In this document: positions 21,582 to 32,327 of the stretch, piece after piece
Layout: every line of letters starts with the position of its first letter
Position numbering within the stretch: the first letter of the stretch is position 1
DNA from: Fragilaria crotonensis
Taxonomy: Eukaryota > Bacillariophyta > Fragilariophyceae > Fragilariales > Fragilariaceae
Length of the DNA stretch: 64,000 bases
Direction: 5' to 3'
Assembly: GCA_022925895.1 (NCBI GenBank)
Contig: JAKSYS010000150.1
Span: 1 to 64,000 of the forward strand
Notes under the pieces: generated by a model
What the model saw: only the letters and a program-made list of their open reading frames with translations
The model's database searches: none
Told to the model about the DNA's origin: nothing
Translations under genes and position numbers: made by a program

Positions 21582-24109
21582 TCAAGCATGCTCACCAGAA
21601 TTCTGGTGTTTCTCCAACGCTCCTACCACCTCCGAATGGCCATTCCGGCTGGCCAGAGTATAGCAAGTCTCCCCCGCAACAGTTCTCGCCATCACATCCA
21701 CCTCTTTGTTCTTCAACAATTCGCAAACAACCTGCACATGGCCATTACCGCTGGCCACGAGAAGCGCTGTCGCACCGTCAGATTTCTTGGCATTGACGTC
21801 CAACTTGCGATGCGATACAGCCATCCTCACAGCTTTCAACTTATCATCGAAACTCAAAGTTTGAAGCACGTTGCTACCAACTACCTTGCCAACCAACAGG
21901 TCCCAATCAATCTCATCGGCATGGCGAGTATTCCCGCTGGCAATGCTGACGTCGGCGTTGCCTTCGTCATGTTCAACATTGCCAGCAGTGACAATGACGC
22001 GCTTCAATAACTCCGCAACAATATCGTAATGGCCACGACTACTGGCACAAATCAGAGCCGTGGCACCTTCGGCGTCAGCGGCATTCACATCCACCTCCTT
22101 ATGATTCAATAATTCTTCGACAACCTTCAAATGACCATTGCAGCTCGCCAAGATTAGAGCTGTAGCCCCATCCTCGCTCTTGGCATTGACGTCCACTTTG
22201 AAGTGCGAAGACCACTTCATGTGGTTCACACTTTCCATCTCTCCATCATCGCTGATCTTCAGAATCTCTGAGCTATTGCCTTCGGTGGCCGCCTTCACAT
22301 CCAGGTGATGCTTTGCCAATTGCCCCGAACCAATACTTATGTCTTTGCCGCCTTCATCATCACTGGCATCACTCACTTTCATTGCAGCCTCAATCAATAC
22401 TTCATCGCTGCGAGTCAACAAGCTGCGAACAACTTCCACATGGCCCTGTGCACTCGCGACGAGAAGCGCAGTGGTGCCATGGTCATTCCTAGCATTCACA
22501 TCCACCTTATGGTGCGTCAATAACTCACCCACAACCTCCCAATGACACTTTTCACTCGCAGCAATCAAAGCCGTAGTGCCGTCGTCGTCCTTGGCATTCA
22601 CATCAATTTTGTGATGCTTCAATAACTCGCGAACAACCTTGGCATGGCCAGCAACACTCGCAATAATGAGGGATGTGAGACCATCGTCATTTGTGATATC
22701 CACATCCACGCTCTCGTGTTTCAATAACGTCCGCACAACCTCGAAGTTATCCTTCTCACTCGCCAAGAAGAGGGCAGTGCAGCCGTCATCGTCTTTGGCA
22801 TTCACATTCATGCTCTCGTGCTTCAGCAACTCCCGAACAATTTGAACATGGCCGGAATCACTGGCACAAACAAGGGGAGTGCGACCAATGTTATTTCTTA
22901 CATTCACATCCGTCTTTCGGTGTTTGATTAATTCCCGCGCAACATTCCTGTGGCCGTTGCCAATCGCATACATGAGGGAAGTCTGACCATGGACATCTTC
23001 TGTATTCGGATCGATATGTTCATTTTTCAACAGTCGGCGAACAATGCCTAAATTGCCCTTTCCAGTTGCCAGGATCAAGGCTGTGGTGCCATCATCACCT
23101 TGACATTCACATCAACTTTCTCATGCTTCGTTAATTCGCAAACGACATCCACATGCCCCCCAATAGTGGCATAGATCAAGGCCGTGGTGCCATCGTCGCT
23201 CTTACTGTTCACATCGACCGTCTCACGTTTCAACAGCTCGCGAACAATTTGGACGTGCCCCTGTTTACTTGCAAAGGAGAGGGCTGTGCACCTGCCATCA
23301 TCAGGGGCATTAGCGTCCACCGTCTCGTGTTTCAACAATTCTCGAACACTTTGAATGTGGCCGTTGTCACTGGCGTTGATTAGAGCTGTGCGACCAGTGC
23401 TGCTTTTAGCATTCACGTCGATACGCTTGTGCTTCAAAAACATGCGAAGTACCTTCAAATTGCCCTTCTCACTCGCCAAAATGAGGGTCGTACGACCATT
23501 GTCATCTTTGGAGTTTACTTGCAATGAGTCGACTTTCAGTAGCTCGTGGACAACTTCCAAATGGCCACATTGACTCGCCACGACGACGTTCAAACTAGTA
23601 CTTTGAAAACACTTTGCGTTTTTCGATAGTTCGCGAACGACTTTGATGTGCCCCTTCTGAATCGCCAAGTCGAACGCCGTTTGACCACTTTCATTCTTGA
23701 TACTGACCGAGACACTTGCATGGTCCAATAACGCCACAGCAGCTTCAGTGTGACCCTCACCACATGCCCACATGAAGGCTGTGCTACCAAAACTACATTT
23801 GGCATTGGCATCCACCTTTGCGTGCCTCAGTAGCTCCCGGACGACTTCCACATCGCCTTTCTCACTCGCCAAGATGAGTGATGTTTTGCCGACCATACTT
23901 GTGTAATTCACATCTACCTTGTCGTGCTTCAATAACTCGCGAACAACCTCAACGAAGCCAAAGGTACTTGCCAAGCTGAGGGCCGTGTCCCCAGGTTCCG
24001 GGCAATGGCTGTAAGCACTTGCCTTGCTGTGCAGCAACTGACGAATCGTGTCGACGTCACCCTTAATCGCATCGTAGACCAACAAACGTCGTTCATCTGG
24101 TGTAATCAT
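21582..24109 (-). CDS. Long ankyrin-repeat protein, copy E (one frame break)
   Basis: Starts at 24109 with MITPDERRLLVYDAIKGD and about ten ankyrin repeats. The frame closes at 23075 after VDVNVK, and the same repeat continues in another frame (DDGTTALILATGKGN) to 21582. Two extra bases, or one missing, near 23090-23100 separate the halves. The combined product is about 840 residues. The C-terminal plan matches the other copies: linker with Asp/Gly, repeats, NADVSIASGN...IDWDLLVG, final repeats, tail ending GEHA. The break could be real or an assembly indel. Divergent to the effector-like gene at 27062. Confidence 0.82.
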
Positions 24110-25399
24110 GCCAAGGACTGAGGGTAGGACTCAAAGGTCTTGGAGAATCAAAGTCAAAAAGGTTGGCCGAGGAATACTTCGAGCAAAATTGGGTCGGAGT
24201 TTTGCCGTGATGTTTCGACCAGTCGAAGAAGTAAATTGTGTGCAATTGGCAAATCAAGATCATCGTCACGACCGAAACGGTCGAGTCTTGTGGGTATGCT
24301 CCAAGATCATCTTCAGCTTTTCGCGTGAAGCGTTGATCCCTTAAAACGCTTCACTCACACATGAATCACTTTGTCGTCGGGTGGGACTGAAACAGTTTTT
24401 TTCTGAACACTCCGAGTTATGTATCGCATTTGTTGATTACAACGGTCTGACAAAGACTGCATCAACTCTTTCAGATTTTTCTGAGTATTAGAGAAAAGCT
24501 TGCCATACAGTCATTCACGGAGAGAGCCTTCTCTCGCTAGAAACGTATCAAGTTGGCGGGCCGGCAGGATATGCTACACTCCGGAATACACCAGAGTACA
24601 TGATACTGGCCGAATGAAGGGCTGTTTTGTGCGGCTGGTGGACCAGCGAACAGATCTTCCAGTCCATGCGTTTGTTGGCGCTAATGATTGGAAGCTCTGT
24701 TTCAAACGGGAATGCTTTCATTCGAACATGCGCATTTTGTTGAGGGTTGCGGTAATGTGGAAAATGTCACTTTGAACTTTGGGACAATGGTACGGGGAAG
24801 GAGCTTTTCTTTCAGCTCTCGTTTTCTACCTTTCCATCAGCCTTATTTGCGTCGTAGTAGTTTGGCATCGTGTCAGGGAGAAACCCACGTCGTCTTGTGT
24901 CACTCTGATGTTTAAGTTATATGGCATCAGGCTCGACTTTGTGAATGATGAGTATAGAACCATTGAGTAGGTGTTGATTGTCTTGTGATGATCATGCGTG
25001 GATGAGGTCGAGCTGGTGGGCGAAGACTTGACAATTTGGAAATGCGTCTGGTGCTTTGTTTTTCAGTCCATCTCAAAACATTGGACTTCGGGAACTATTC
25101 ATCTGTTGTTCGTCAGAATCTGAATGTCGTTACTGAGGGCTTTTCACTGCAGGCTGATCTATTCAGGAGTAACGTTGTATCGGAATTTCACCATAGTTAA
25201 TGCTGTCGAATGCCGATTTCATCTGAAACCACTCACCAACAACAACAGGTGGAATGATGTCGGAGGCACCATTTTGGATGACGGGAAGGGTCGCAGCGGC
25301 GCTCGCTTCCTCTGGTTGGTGTCTGACGGGGTTTCTCGTATGCCCAATTCAACGTGCTCCAGATTCTAATACGTCAGAGTGACGTCTGATGGACAATAT
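24110..25399. other. Intergenic; 5' flank of gene E, otherwise empty
   Basis: The first 370 bases match the flanks of genes C and D. No gene or repeat recognised in the remaining part. Confidence 0.5.
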
Positions 25400-26138
25400 T
25401 GGATCATGAGGGCCACCGTTACGTAATTACATTTCACGAAAACGAGAAGTTTTGACTTCTCGTTCATGTAAAAATGCGCGTCCCCACCGTTACGTAAAAA
25501 GCAGTCCACAAATACGAAAACATAAAGTCGACTGAGTCAAGATAGGAATCTTGATGTGAAACACATGTATGTTCCAATCGTTCGCTCCATCCTAGTCGTA
25601 CTGTGTACTGGGTACGTCTACAGATACGGTAAAGTTGTACGAATTGGAACCAAAAATTATTAGATCGTCGCTCATCGAAATCCGACAATGACGACCATTT
25701 TGACAATGTTCCTCATGTAGAACCACCACAAACCACCGCACTAGCATCGATCGTCGTTTTTACGGCGCATGCAATGGTAGAAACGACGTCTTCATCTGAT
25801 CATTATCTGGCGAGAAAACCACGTTCATGTTTGATGCCAGCAGTGACAGTAGACAGTAGCATCTGTCAACAGGGCGAGTTAAACGCACATAGCAGTAGAC
25901 CTACCAGAAGGAATCCAGAATCTTGAGATATTTCGAGGAAAGGCTGTTTTTTTCGCGGATCAACGAAAACCTCGGCAGATTTTCGTTGACGATGGGATAT
26001 GAGGCGCATCTGAGTGATTTCCTGAAAGTTTTTTGGGGACCCGTTTTCGTACGTAACGGTGGTAAAATGGACCCTCGAAAACGAAAAAGTTTTCGTTGTC
26101 GTGAAAAGTAATTACGTAACGGTGGGCCTGAATCATGA
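25400..26138. mobile_element. Non-autonomous DNA transposon (MULE-like MITE) with terminal inverted repeats
   Basis: The element spans 25411-26128. The left end GGCCACCGTTACGTAATTAC mirrors the right end, with one base of difference (GGCCC versus GGCC). Flanks TGGATCATGA (25400-25409) and TGAATCATGA (26129-26138) look like a 10-bp target duplication with one mismatch, a length typical of Mutator-like elements. The core CCACCGTTACGTA occurs twice at each end: 25413 and 25484 forward, 26050 and 26113 reversed. A perfect 10-bp hairpin (AACGAGAAGT, loop 4) lies at 25441-25464. No transposase frame, so it would need a helper. Confidence 0.78.
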
Positions 26139-27061
26139 TTTATATTCCAATACACATCTGAGATGCCAAAAGCGTTCAAATCGTAGGCAACAAGCACAGA
26201 CAACATAACAACCACCACAATAGGAATTCCTGCCGTATGCAGCACCATACTTATTTCAACATTTTTAGCGACAGTGGAGAGTGGGTTGAAGAAGATTCAT
26301 TCCGCGATAGTTTTCAAAGGTAACTTCGATTCCTGGCATTTCAACAGGTGGAATCATGGTACAATCTCTACAACGATGCATTCATTTATACAGTTCGCTC
26401 TTGCATATATACATACTTGAAGATGGCACACCGCATACCGCATACCCCAGATACCAAAAAAGTATGGCAATAGTTAACCAACATGCATATACCTAGAGTA
26501 TCTAATACATCTGCAATCCTTAAATGACGATATGATAGCACGGGAACCCATCCCTTGGAGATATTGCCCTGTGCGTGACTCTCCGTTTTATCCAAATCTT
26601 GTGAGCCGACACCATACCTGGTACCTTGACTCGTTGACAAAACCTCGTAAAAATATCGTACTCGGAGTACTCAAAAGGGCAAGTAGAAATGACATTTTCA
26701 TTGCTGCATAAAGGATTTTGAATCGTTCTCATTGGTTGGATTTTGGAAACGCGTCACCGACGATTCGATTCGTGCTTGCAAAACTTCCGTGCGAACCTTG
26801 TGACAATGTGAATCCAGAACACTTCCTCGTCCAAAAATACTCACATTAATCCTACGCTCGAGTACATCCAAAGCGCGTTAGTTTTGAATCTTGTGCTCCA
26901 GAGTACCTGGTGAAGCTGACTAGCTCGTGATCCCATCCGACACGACGCCTTGTCTCATTATATATTCTTCATTTTGGTACGCTTCGTCGTTCTTGGCTTC
27001 CTTGGAGCACACCGATTTCATCTACACGACAGACCGAAAGCCAGCCACTCTCATCACAATC
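26139..27061. other. Intergenic, upstream of the effector-like gene
   Basis: No coding similarity recognised. A TATATA stretch near 26958 lies about 100 bases before the preferred start codon at 27062 and could act as a promoter element, though diatom promoters often lack a TATA box. Confidence 0.35.
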
Positions 27062-28672
27062 ATGTCTTCCAGTACGGATAGCGGCGATCGTCATCGCCTC
27101 GTCAAGATTAGCAAGATATCTGGAAAGTGGGTATTGATTGGAATTTCAGCTACAGCTGCAACAGGTTTGCCGTTTGCCAGCATTCCTGGAGGAGTCGCGG
27201 ACAAGCTTCTCAGTCTTGGCCAGACACTCGGAGAAAACCGTGAAGATGCAGAGAGCCTTCGTGAAAGGGTGCGCCAGTGCAACGACCTCCTGAAGTTTAT
27301 CGTGCAGAATCTCAATCATGGGAACTGTCACTCGACTGAGTTTGAAGAGAATGCCATATCTTTCCTTGATGACATCTTGGATGGTTTCTATCAAATTCTG
27401 GAGGCAATCAGTGTCCGCTGTGACAAGTGGTCCAACAAGAATTTGCCCAAGAAAATGTGGGGTGCGAAGAAGTATAAAGAGGAGTTTGCTTCTCTCAAAG
27501 AGAAACTTGATACGTACATGCCAATTCTTCAATCCGGCGTCACGGTAGTAGCGTGTCAGAAAATGATTGATTCCAAGGAAGATGTTGAGAAAACGAAGAA
27601 ATCTATTGAAGACTTGCGCGGAACGCTGCGTCAGGAATTCAGAGGGTTTGCCGAAGACATGATTCAATCACTGCAAGAAATCAAGGATCACTCAGACGTA
27701 CATGCCTGTGAAATCTTGGCCGAAATCCGTAGTTTGAAGCGGCAATTGAACGAAAGTTCCAATCATGTGACGAACAATGCGGTTGCCGCCTTGGAAAAGC
27801 GAATTGATGAATTGATGAGTTTGGTACAAGCTAACGCTGCGCAGAGTAAAGTCTTGGAAGACGAGATCAAGGAGCTGAAGGACCTCATGAGATCTCCATC
27901 TTGGATCAGTCGCGTCATCCATTCGTCTCCTTCCTTTTCCACAGCGTTGAACGGCGTGGATAGATATATCACGGCAACCTCCCTTACTCCCGAGCAAGAG
28001 AATCTGACCGTTATAAAAGTCGAGTTGCTCGTAACCAAGCTAACCCCCGGTGATGCCCCAACTGCTCTCGGTGCAGTCGCCGCAACCGCACGGGTCGCCA
28101 CGTTTGGTTTAGTCGTCGTTCCGTTTGGTGTTGTTGGGAGTACTATTGGGCTGTTTTGCAGCTCTTTCATTGTTGGACCAGAACGCGCATGGGAAGCCTA
28201 TGAGTATTCCCAAGATAAGCTCCGTGCTTGGGAAAAGAATACTGTGGGATCTTTTTGTCACTATGCGGTCGAAGTGACACTATCCCATGGCGAAGTGTGC
28301 ACATTAGAGAGAACTGCCGCAGTTAGCGACACCGCTGAAACCTGTGAGAACCTCAAGAGTGGAGTTCACCTGTATTGGGGCATTAATGAAGCGAGATATA
28401 GCACTTTTGGTCTTCGTCATAGCACTTTTGGTCTTCGTCGCGGTGTGTCCGACGTGAATAACTCGGTGAAACTTTCTGACTTGGTAATCTTTTGCCACCG
28501 CGAACGGCGCAAACAATACGATACATGGAACAACAATTGCAAACACTTTTGCTACCTCCTATTGCAAAAGGTGTTCAAGGTAGGAACAGAACTGACGTTT
28601 GCAGAATTCACCGCACAATACAATTTCCCCTTGGCTGTCGAATATTGGTATCGAGGTGCAAGAATTCACTGA
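27062..28672 (+). CDS. HeLo/MLKL-like helical domain fused to LRAT-like Cys/His domain; putative effector
   Basis: A 536-residue protein. I chose the ATG at 27062 because the upstream in-frame extension has no ATG. Residues ~15-165 resemble the N-terminal four-helix domain of MLKL and fungal HeLo-type proteins: a hydrophobic helix with GLPFASIPGG, then ENREDAESLRERVRQCNDLL, then FLDDILDGFYQILEAI and a KKYKEEFASLKEKLD segment. Residues ~170-280 are coiled coil. A hydrophobic, Gly/Val-rich segment (~336-372) could enter a membrane. The C-terminus has HYAVEV (His400) and NNNCKHF (Cys493), the His and Cys motifs of LRAT-like or PPPDE-type permuted papain folds, which act as acyltransferases or proteases. 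In known proteins the first domain drives membrane-damaging cell death. The fusion, its function and any link to the ankyrin genes are inference. Confidence 0.72.
   Translation: MSSSTDSGDRHRLVKISKISGKWVLIGISATAATGLPFASIPGGVADKLLSLGQTLGENREDAESLRERVRQCNDLLKFIVQNLNHGNCHSTEFEENAISFLDDILDGFYQILEAISVRCDKWSNKNLPKKMWGAKKYKEEFASLKEKLDTYMPILQSGVTVVACQKMIDSKEDVEKTKKSIEDLRGTLRQEFRGFAEDMIQSLQEIKDHSDVHACEILAEIRSLKRQLNESSNHVTNNAVAALEKRIDELMSLVQANAAQSKVLEDEIKELKDLMRSPSWISRVIHSSPSFSTALNGVDRYITATSLTPEQENLTVIKVELLVTKLTPGDAPTALGAVAATARVATFGLVVVPFGVVGSTIGLFCSSFIVGPERAWEAYEYSQDKLRAWEKNTVGSFCHYAVEVTLSHGEVCTLERTAAVSDTAETCENLKSGVHLYWGINEARYSTFGLRHSTFGLRRGVSDVNNSVKLSDLVIFCHRERRKQYDTWNNNCKHFCYLLLQKVFKVGTELTFAEFTAQYNFPLAVEYWYRGARIH
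28399..28440 (+). repeat. 21-bp in-frame tandem duplication
   Basis: TAGCACTTTTGGTCTTCGTC plus one base occurs twice head to tail, adding seven residues (STFGLR motif twice) between the His and Cys motifs of the LRAT-like domain. It keeps the frame, so the gene stays open. Confidence 0.9.
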
Positions 28673-29176
28673 CTTGCGTTGCTGTCACTGTCCCTGGGCG
28701 ATGCGGGAATTGACTGCTTGCACTGCAGTGCGCAGTCACAGGATGCAGAAGAGACAGGAATGTGGTCACCTCGTGAGTGGCAGTGTTTGTGGATGGCTTG
28801 CATTGGAATGGAATTACGGAGTGTGTTTCCCACATTTCGTCCCAGATTTATGTGGCTAAATGATTGTCGGTCGAAGGAGAGGAATGCGAGCGGTATTTTC
28901 ATTATATGTTAAACAACTTCGATTTGGATTCTTTGATTTAAATCTGAAGTATGCCTGGAGGACATGTATGGATTGATTGAATGAAATCCGTTACGACGGA
29001 CAGCTTGCCATCCCTATATTTTTCGTCATGCGTTTAATGGAGTGTTGGTGCAACGCTGCTCGAATGATTTGATCGGTCGTTGGACCAATACTGAAGTTCC
29101 GAAGGATAGGCATGTCGCGGTATCGGCACTGGTCTCGACGGGTACCCTGTAGCGGCATTTTGCAAATGTAGCAAAA
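28673..29176. other. Intergenic between converging genes
   Basis: Separates the stop of the effector-like gene (+) from the stop of ankyrin gene F (-). Both 3' flanks fall here. No gene, RNA or repeat recognised. Confidence 0.5.
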
Positions 29177-31120
29177 TCACATCGACATTGTGTGTTTCAA
29201 CAATTCGGCTGCGACAAGCGCATGGCCATGAAGAGTGGCACAGCCAAAGGCTGTCTCGCCGTGACCGTTCTTGGCATTCACATCAATCGTATCATGTTGC
29301 AACAATGCGCGGACAACTTCCAAATGGCCATACCGACTGGCCCAAAGCAGTGGTGTGTATCCGTAGCCCTTGACAGCGTTCGCATCCACTCTCTTGTGCT
29401 GCAGCAAATCACGCACCATTGGTACATCGTTCCGAAGAACGGCAAGTGTCAGAGGTGTGTCGCCGAACTCATTTTTGGCATTCACATCTACGTTCTTGTG
29501 CGGCGCCGAAAATAGCGCGCGAACAATACGACCATTGCCGCCCTTGACGGCACAAAATAGAGCTGTCTCGCGGTGTCTGTTGGCAGCGTTCACATCCAAA
29601 TTCTTAGCCTTCAACAGCTCACCAACAATCCCCAGACGGCCCAATACACTAGCCAAATGAAGGGCTGTTTCATGCAGGTCATTACAGGCATTGACTTCAA
29701 CGTTGTTGTGTGTCAACAACTCACAAACAATATTAAAGTGACCATTTCTGCTGGCTTCGATCAAGGCGGTGTTGCCTTTCGTAGTTTTGGCGTTCACGTC
29801 CACCCTCACGTCTTTCAACAACTCGCAAACCACATCATGGCGACCACTTTTGCTGCAAATGATAAGAGGTGTTTCACCGTCTCCATCTTTGGCATTGACG
29901 TCAACCTTGTCGTGTTTCAACAACTCATAGAATACTGCCAAGGTTTCGGCCTCCAATGCGTAATGAAGGGGTGTCATGTTGAGTGCCGTCCTGCAATTGA
30001 CGTGCACTGCTTTACGTTTCAGTAATTCGCAAACAGTTTCCAAATGACCGCCTTTGCAAGCCAAATGAAGGGCTGTGTAATGAAATCGATCCCGGATACT
30101 GGCGTCAACTCTCTTGTCTTTCAACAATGCGCCAACAACGTTCCAGTGGCGTTTGCTGCAGGCCTTTGTCAGGGCTGTGTCACCATAATGATTGCAATTC
30201 ACGTCAACGGCTTCTTGTTTCAACAATTCGCAAACAACGTCGAAATGACCTTCAGCACTGGCCAACATGAGGGACGTGCTACCAAAAAGCTTGGCATTGA
30301 TGTCGATCTTGTCTTGTTTCAGCAATTCACAAACTACGTCAAAATGACCATCAGAGCTGGCCATTAAAAGGCATGTAAGGCCATCCTTCGATTTGTCATT
30401 CACGTCCATAGTCTCTTGTTTCATCAATTCGCGGACAACGTCAAGGTGGCCGTTCGAACAGGCCATCATGAGGGGTGTTTTCCCGGAGGTTGAGTTGGTA
30501 CCATGAAGATTGAGATCCTTGTGTCCCAATAATTCACGAACAACGTTCAGACGACCACCAGTGCTCGCATACATGAGGGGAGTGCCACCATCGTTACACT
30601 TTTCATTCACATTCACATTTTCTTGTCGCAACAATTCGCGAACAACGTCCATGTGCCCTAACGAGCTGGCCATCATGAGAGCCGTGACGCCTTCATTACT
30701 TCTCGCATTTGCATTCAAATTCTCTTGTTTCAGCAATTCGCGCACAATGGCTAGGTGACCTCCTGCGCAGGCTGTCATGAAGGCAGTGATTCCGTGGACA
30801 TCTCGTGCGTGCACATTGATATTCTTTTGCTTCAACAATTCGCAAACAACGGGAAGGCGACCACCAGAACTGGCCAACATGAGGGGTGTGACCCCCTCCT
30901 TCTTACACTTTGCATTCACGTCGACATTTGCCTGTTCCAACAATGCGCGAACAACGTCCGTGTGGCCGGACATGCTGGCCAAATGAAGAGATGTGAAGCC
31001 ATCTTTTCTATCTTTGGCATTCGTATTGGCCCCGCTTTGCAATAGCCTTCGAACGTCGTCTGCATTCCCCATTCCGGCTTTCGCCATCAACTGCTTATCT
31101 TTATACGTTAGTGCAGTCAT
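29177..31120 (-). CDS. Ankyrin-repeat protein, second subfamily, copy F (intact)
   Basis: About 647 residues from MTALTYKDKQLMAKAGMGN at 31120; a further ATG at 31135 would add five residues, but paralogue G starts at MTALTYKD. About 18 ankyrin repeats fill the whole protein, of the type ADVNxKxxxGxTPLMxASxxGHxxVVCELLKQ. The cap differs from the first subfamily: MTALTYKD then VRRLLQSGANTNAKD, which is itself a repeat. There is no Asp/Gly linker and no VDWDLL motif. No catalytic or membrane segment. It lies convergent to the effector-like gene. Likely a cytosolic binding scaffold. Confidence 0.9.
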   Translation of the reverse strand: MTALTYKDKQLMAKAGMGNADDVRRLLQSGANTNAKDRKDGFTSLHLASMSGHTDVVRALLEQANVDVNAKCKKEGVTPLMLASSGGRLPVVCELLKQKNINVHARDVHGITAFMTACAGGHLAIVRELLKQENLNANARSNEGVTALMMASSLGHMDVVRELLRQENVNVNEKCNDGGTPLMYASTGGRLNVVRELLGHKDLNLHGTNSTSGKTPLMMACSNGHLDVVRELMKQETMDVNDKSKDGLTCLLMASSDGHFDVVCELLKQDKIDINAKLFGSTSLMLASAEGHFDVVCELLKQEAVDVNCNHYGDTALTKACSKRHWNVVGALLKDKRVDASIRDRFHYTALHLACKGGHLETVCELLKRKAVHVNCRTALNMTPLHYALEAETLAVFYELLKHDKVDVNAKDGDGETPLIICSKSGRHDVVCELLKDVRVDVNAKTTKGNTALIEASRNGHFNIVCELLTHNNVEVNACNDLHETALHLASVLGRLGIVGELLKAKNLDVNAANRHRETALFCAVKGGNGRIVRALFSAPHKNVDVNAKNEFGDTPLTLAVLRNDVPMVRDLLQHKRVDANAVKGYGYTPLLWASRYGHLEVVRALLQHDTIDVNAKNGHGETAFGCATLHGHALVAAELLKHTMSM

Positions 31121-32327
31121 TGTTTTCAGACTCAATTCGATGGTGTGTTTGATGGAAGTTCAACAAAAAGAGACGATGGATCAAAGATTGCCGTGCGAGG
31201 AACAATGACAAAAACAAAATCTATTCAAAATGCTGCCTCGTACAAAGTAGTAGTGGAGAGTTTCCCTCCATTTGTGCTCATTTGATGCAAAGGTGAACGT
31301 GTCTGAGGATTCAAAATTCAAATTCTGGGTATAAACTCTATGTACATGATGTACAGGGATCTGGTACATAACATATCGTACGTCGTAGGCGCATCCAAGG
31401 TGTATTGCTAAAATTATAGACGGTGATTCTCTTTCTTGAAAAAAAGAAGATACATGTGATTACATTATCGATACCTGCACCATGATGGCACTACGATTTC
31501 GATTATGTAGTAGTAGGCCAGACGCCTAACCAGCCCTTGGTGCCTCAATCCAACAATCCAACAATCCAACAATACATGTACTGTAGACCAAGGACCAAAC
31601 AGTATACAGAACCAGTGAATAAGGCGCATTCATCGGCATTCCGAGTCGATGATGGGTGCTCCGAGCTCTGTACTCGTCGCATGCGTGATTGATTTCATGG
31701 ATCATCGTTTCATCTAATCATCCACAATAGTTTGAATCATCCTCATCCCCCTCTGTCTGTCTTTGCGTTGCGCTGATGACTGCCACGTTGTCATTGATGA
31801 AGAGAACACGATTTACCATGGCAAATTCAACGTACCTGCTGATACAAGAATATAGGGATCATTCAGACATATCAACGTGTTACTTGCCGTGGATACTCGG
31901 AATACGTTCTGAATGTGAATCAGTGTAGTGTACGACTACAGCGCTGCAGCAAATCCAAACGATCTGATCAGGTTGGCAAGTGCGACTTAGACTAGTAGTA
32001 GTTTGCGTCTTGCAAACAATGTTCCCCCCATTATAAATTTATATATACTTACATGCATCATCATCCGCTCACTTCAATGTCCTCCCAATGGCCCTTCAAT
32101 TAGAGCGATAACGAAATCCTTGAATGCATCAATCTTCACTCTGCCCATTTTCAAGATCAAACCGAGACCGACCATATCGCCCTTGTCGACTGCAACTACG
32201 CTCTACCCTCGTTCAAATTGGACATTGGAGAACTGGTCCTTCAGCAACGTTCGTAGCAATCAGAGAGTATCCATAATTGACGGCACGCGTGAAAAGTGCG
32301 TTTCGCGATTCGTGCATATGTCGTCAC
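31121..32327. other. Intergenic; duplicated 5' flank of F and a short unexplained coding-like patch
   Basis: About 31121-31330 resembles 34279-34525 upstream of gene G (shared GGAAGTTCAACAAA and AATTCAAAATTCAAATTCTG), so F and G were copied with their promoter. At about 32090-32230, the minus strand reads KGDMVGLGLILKMGRVKIDA and similar in one frame with a clean stop. I do not recognise it; it may be the last exon or a relic of another gene. Confidence 0.45.
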
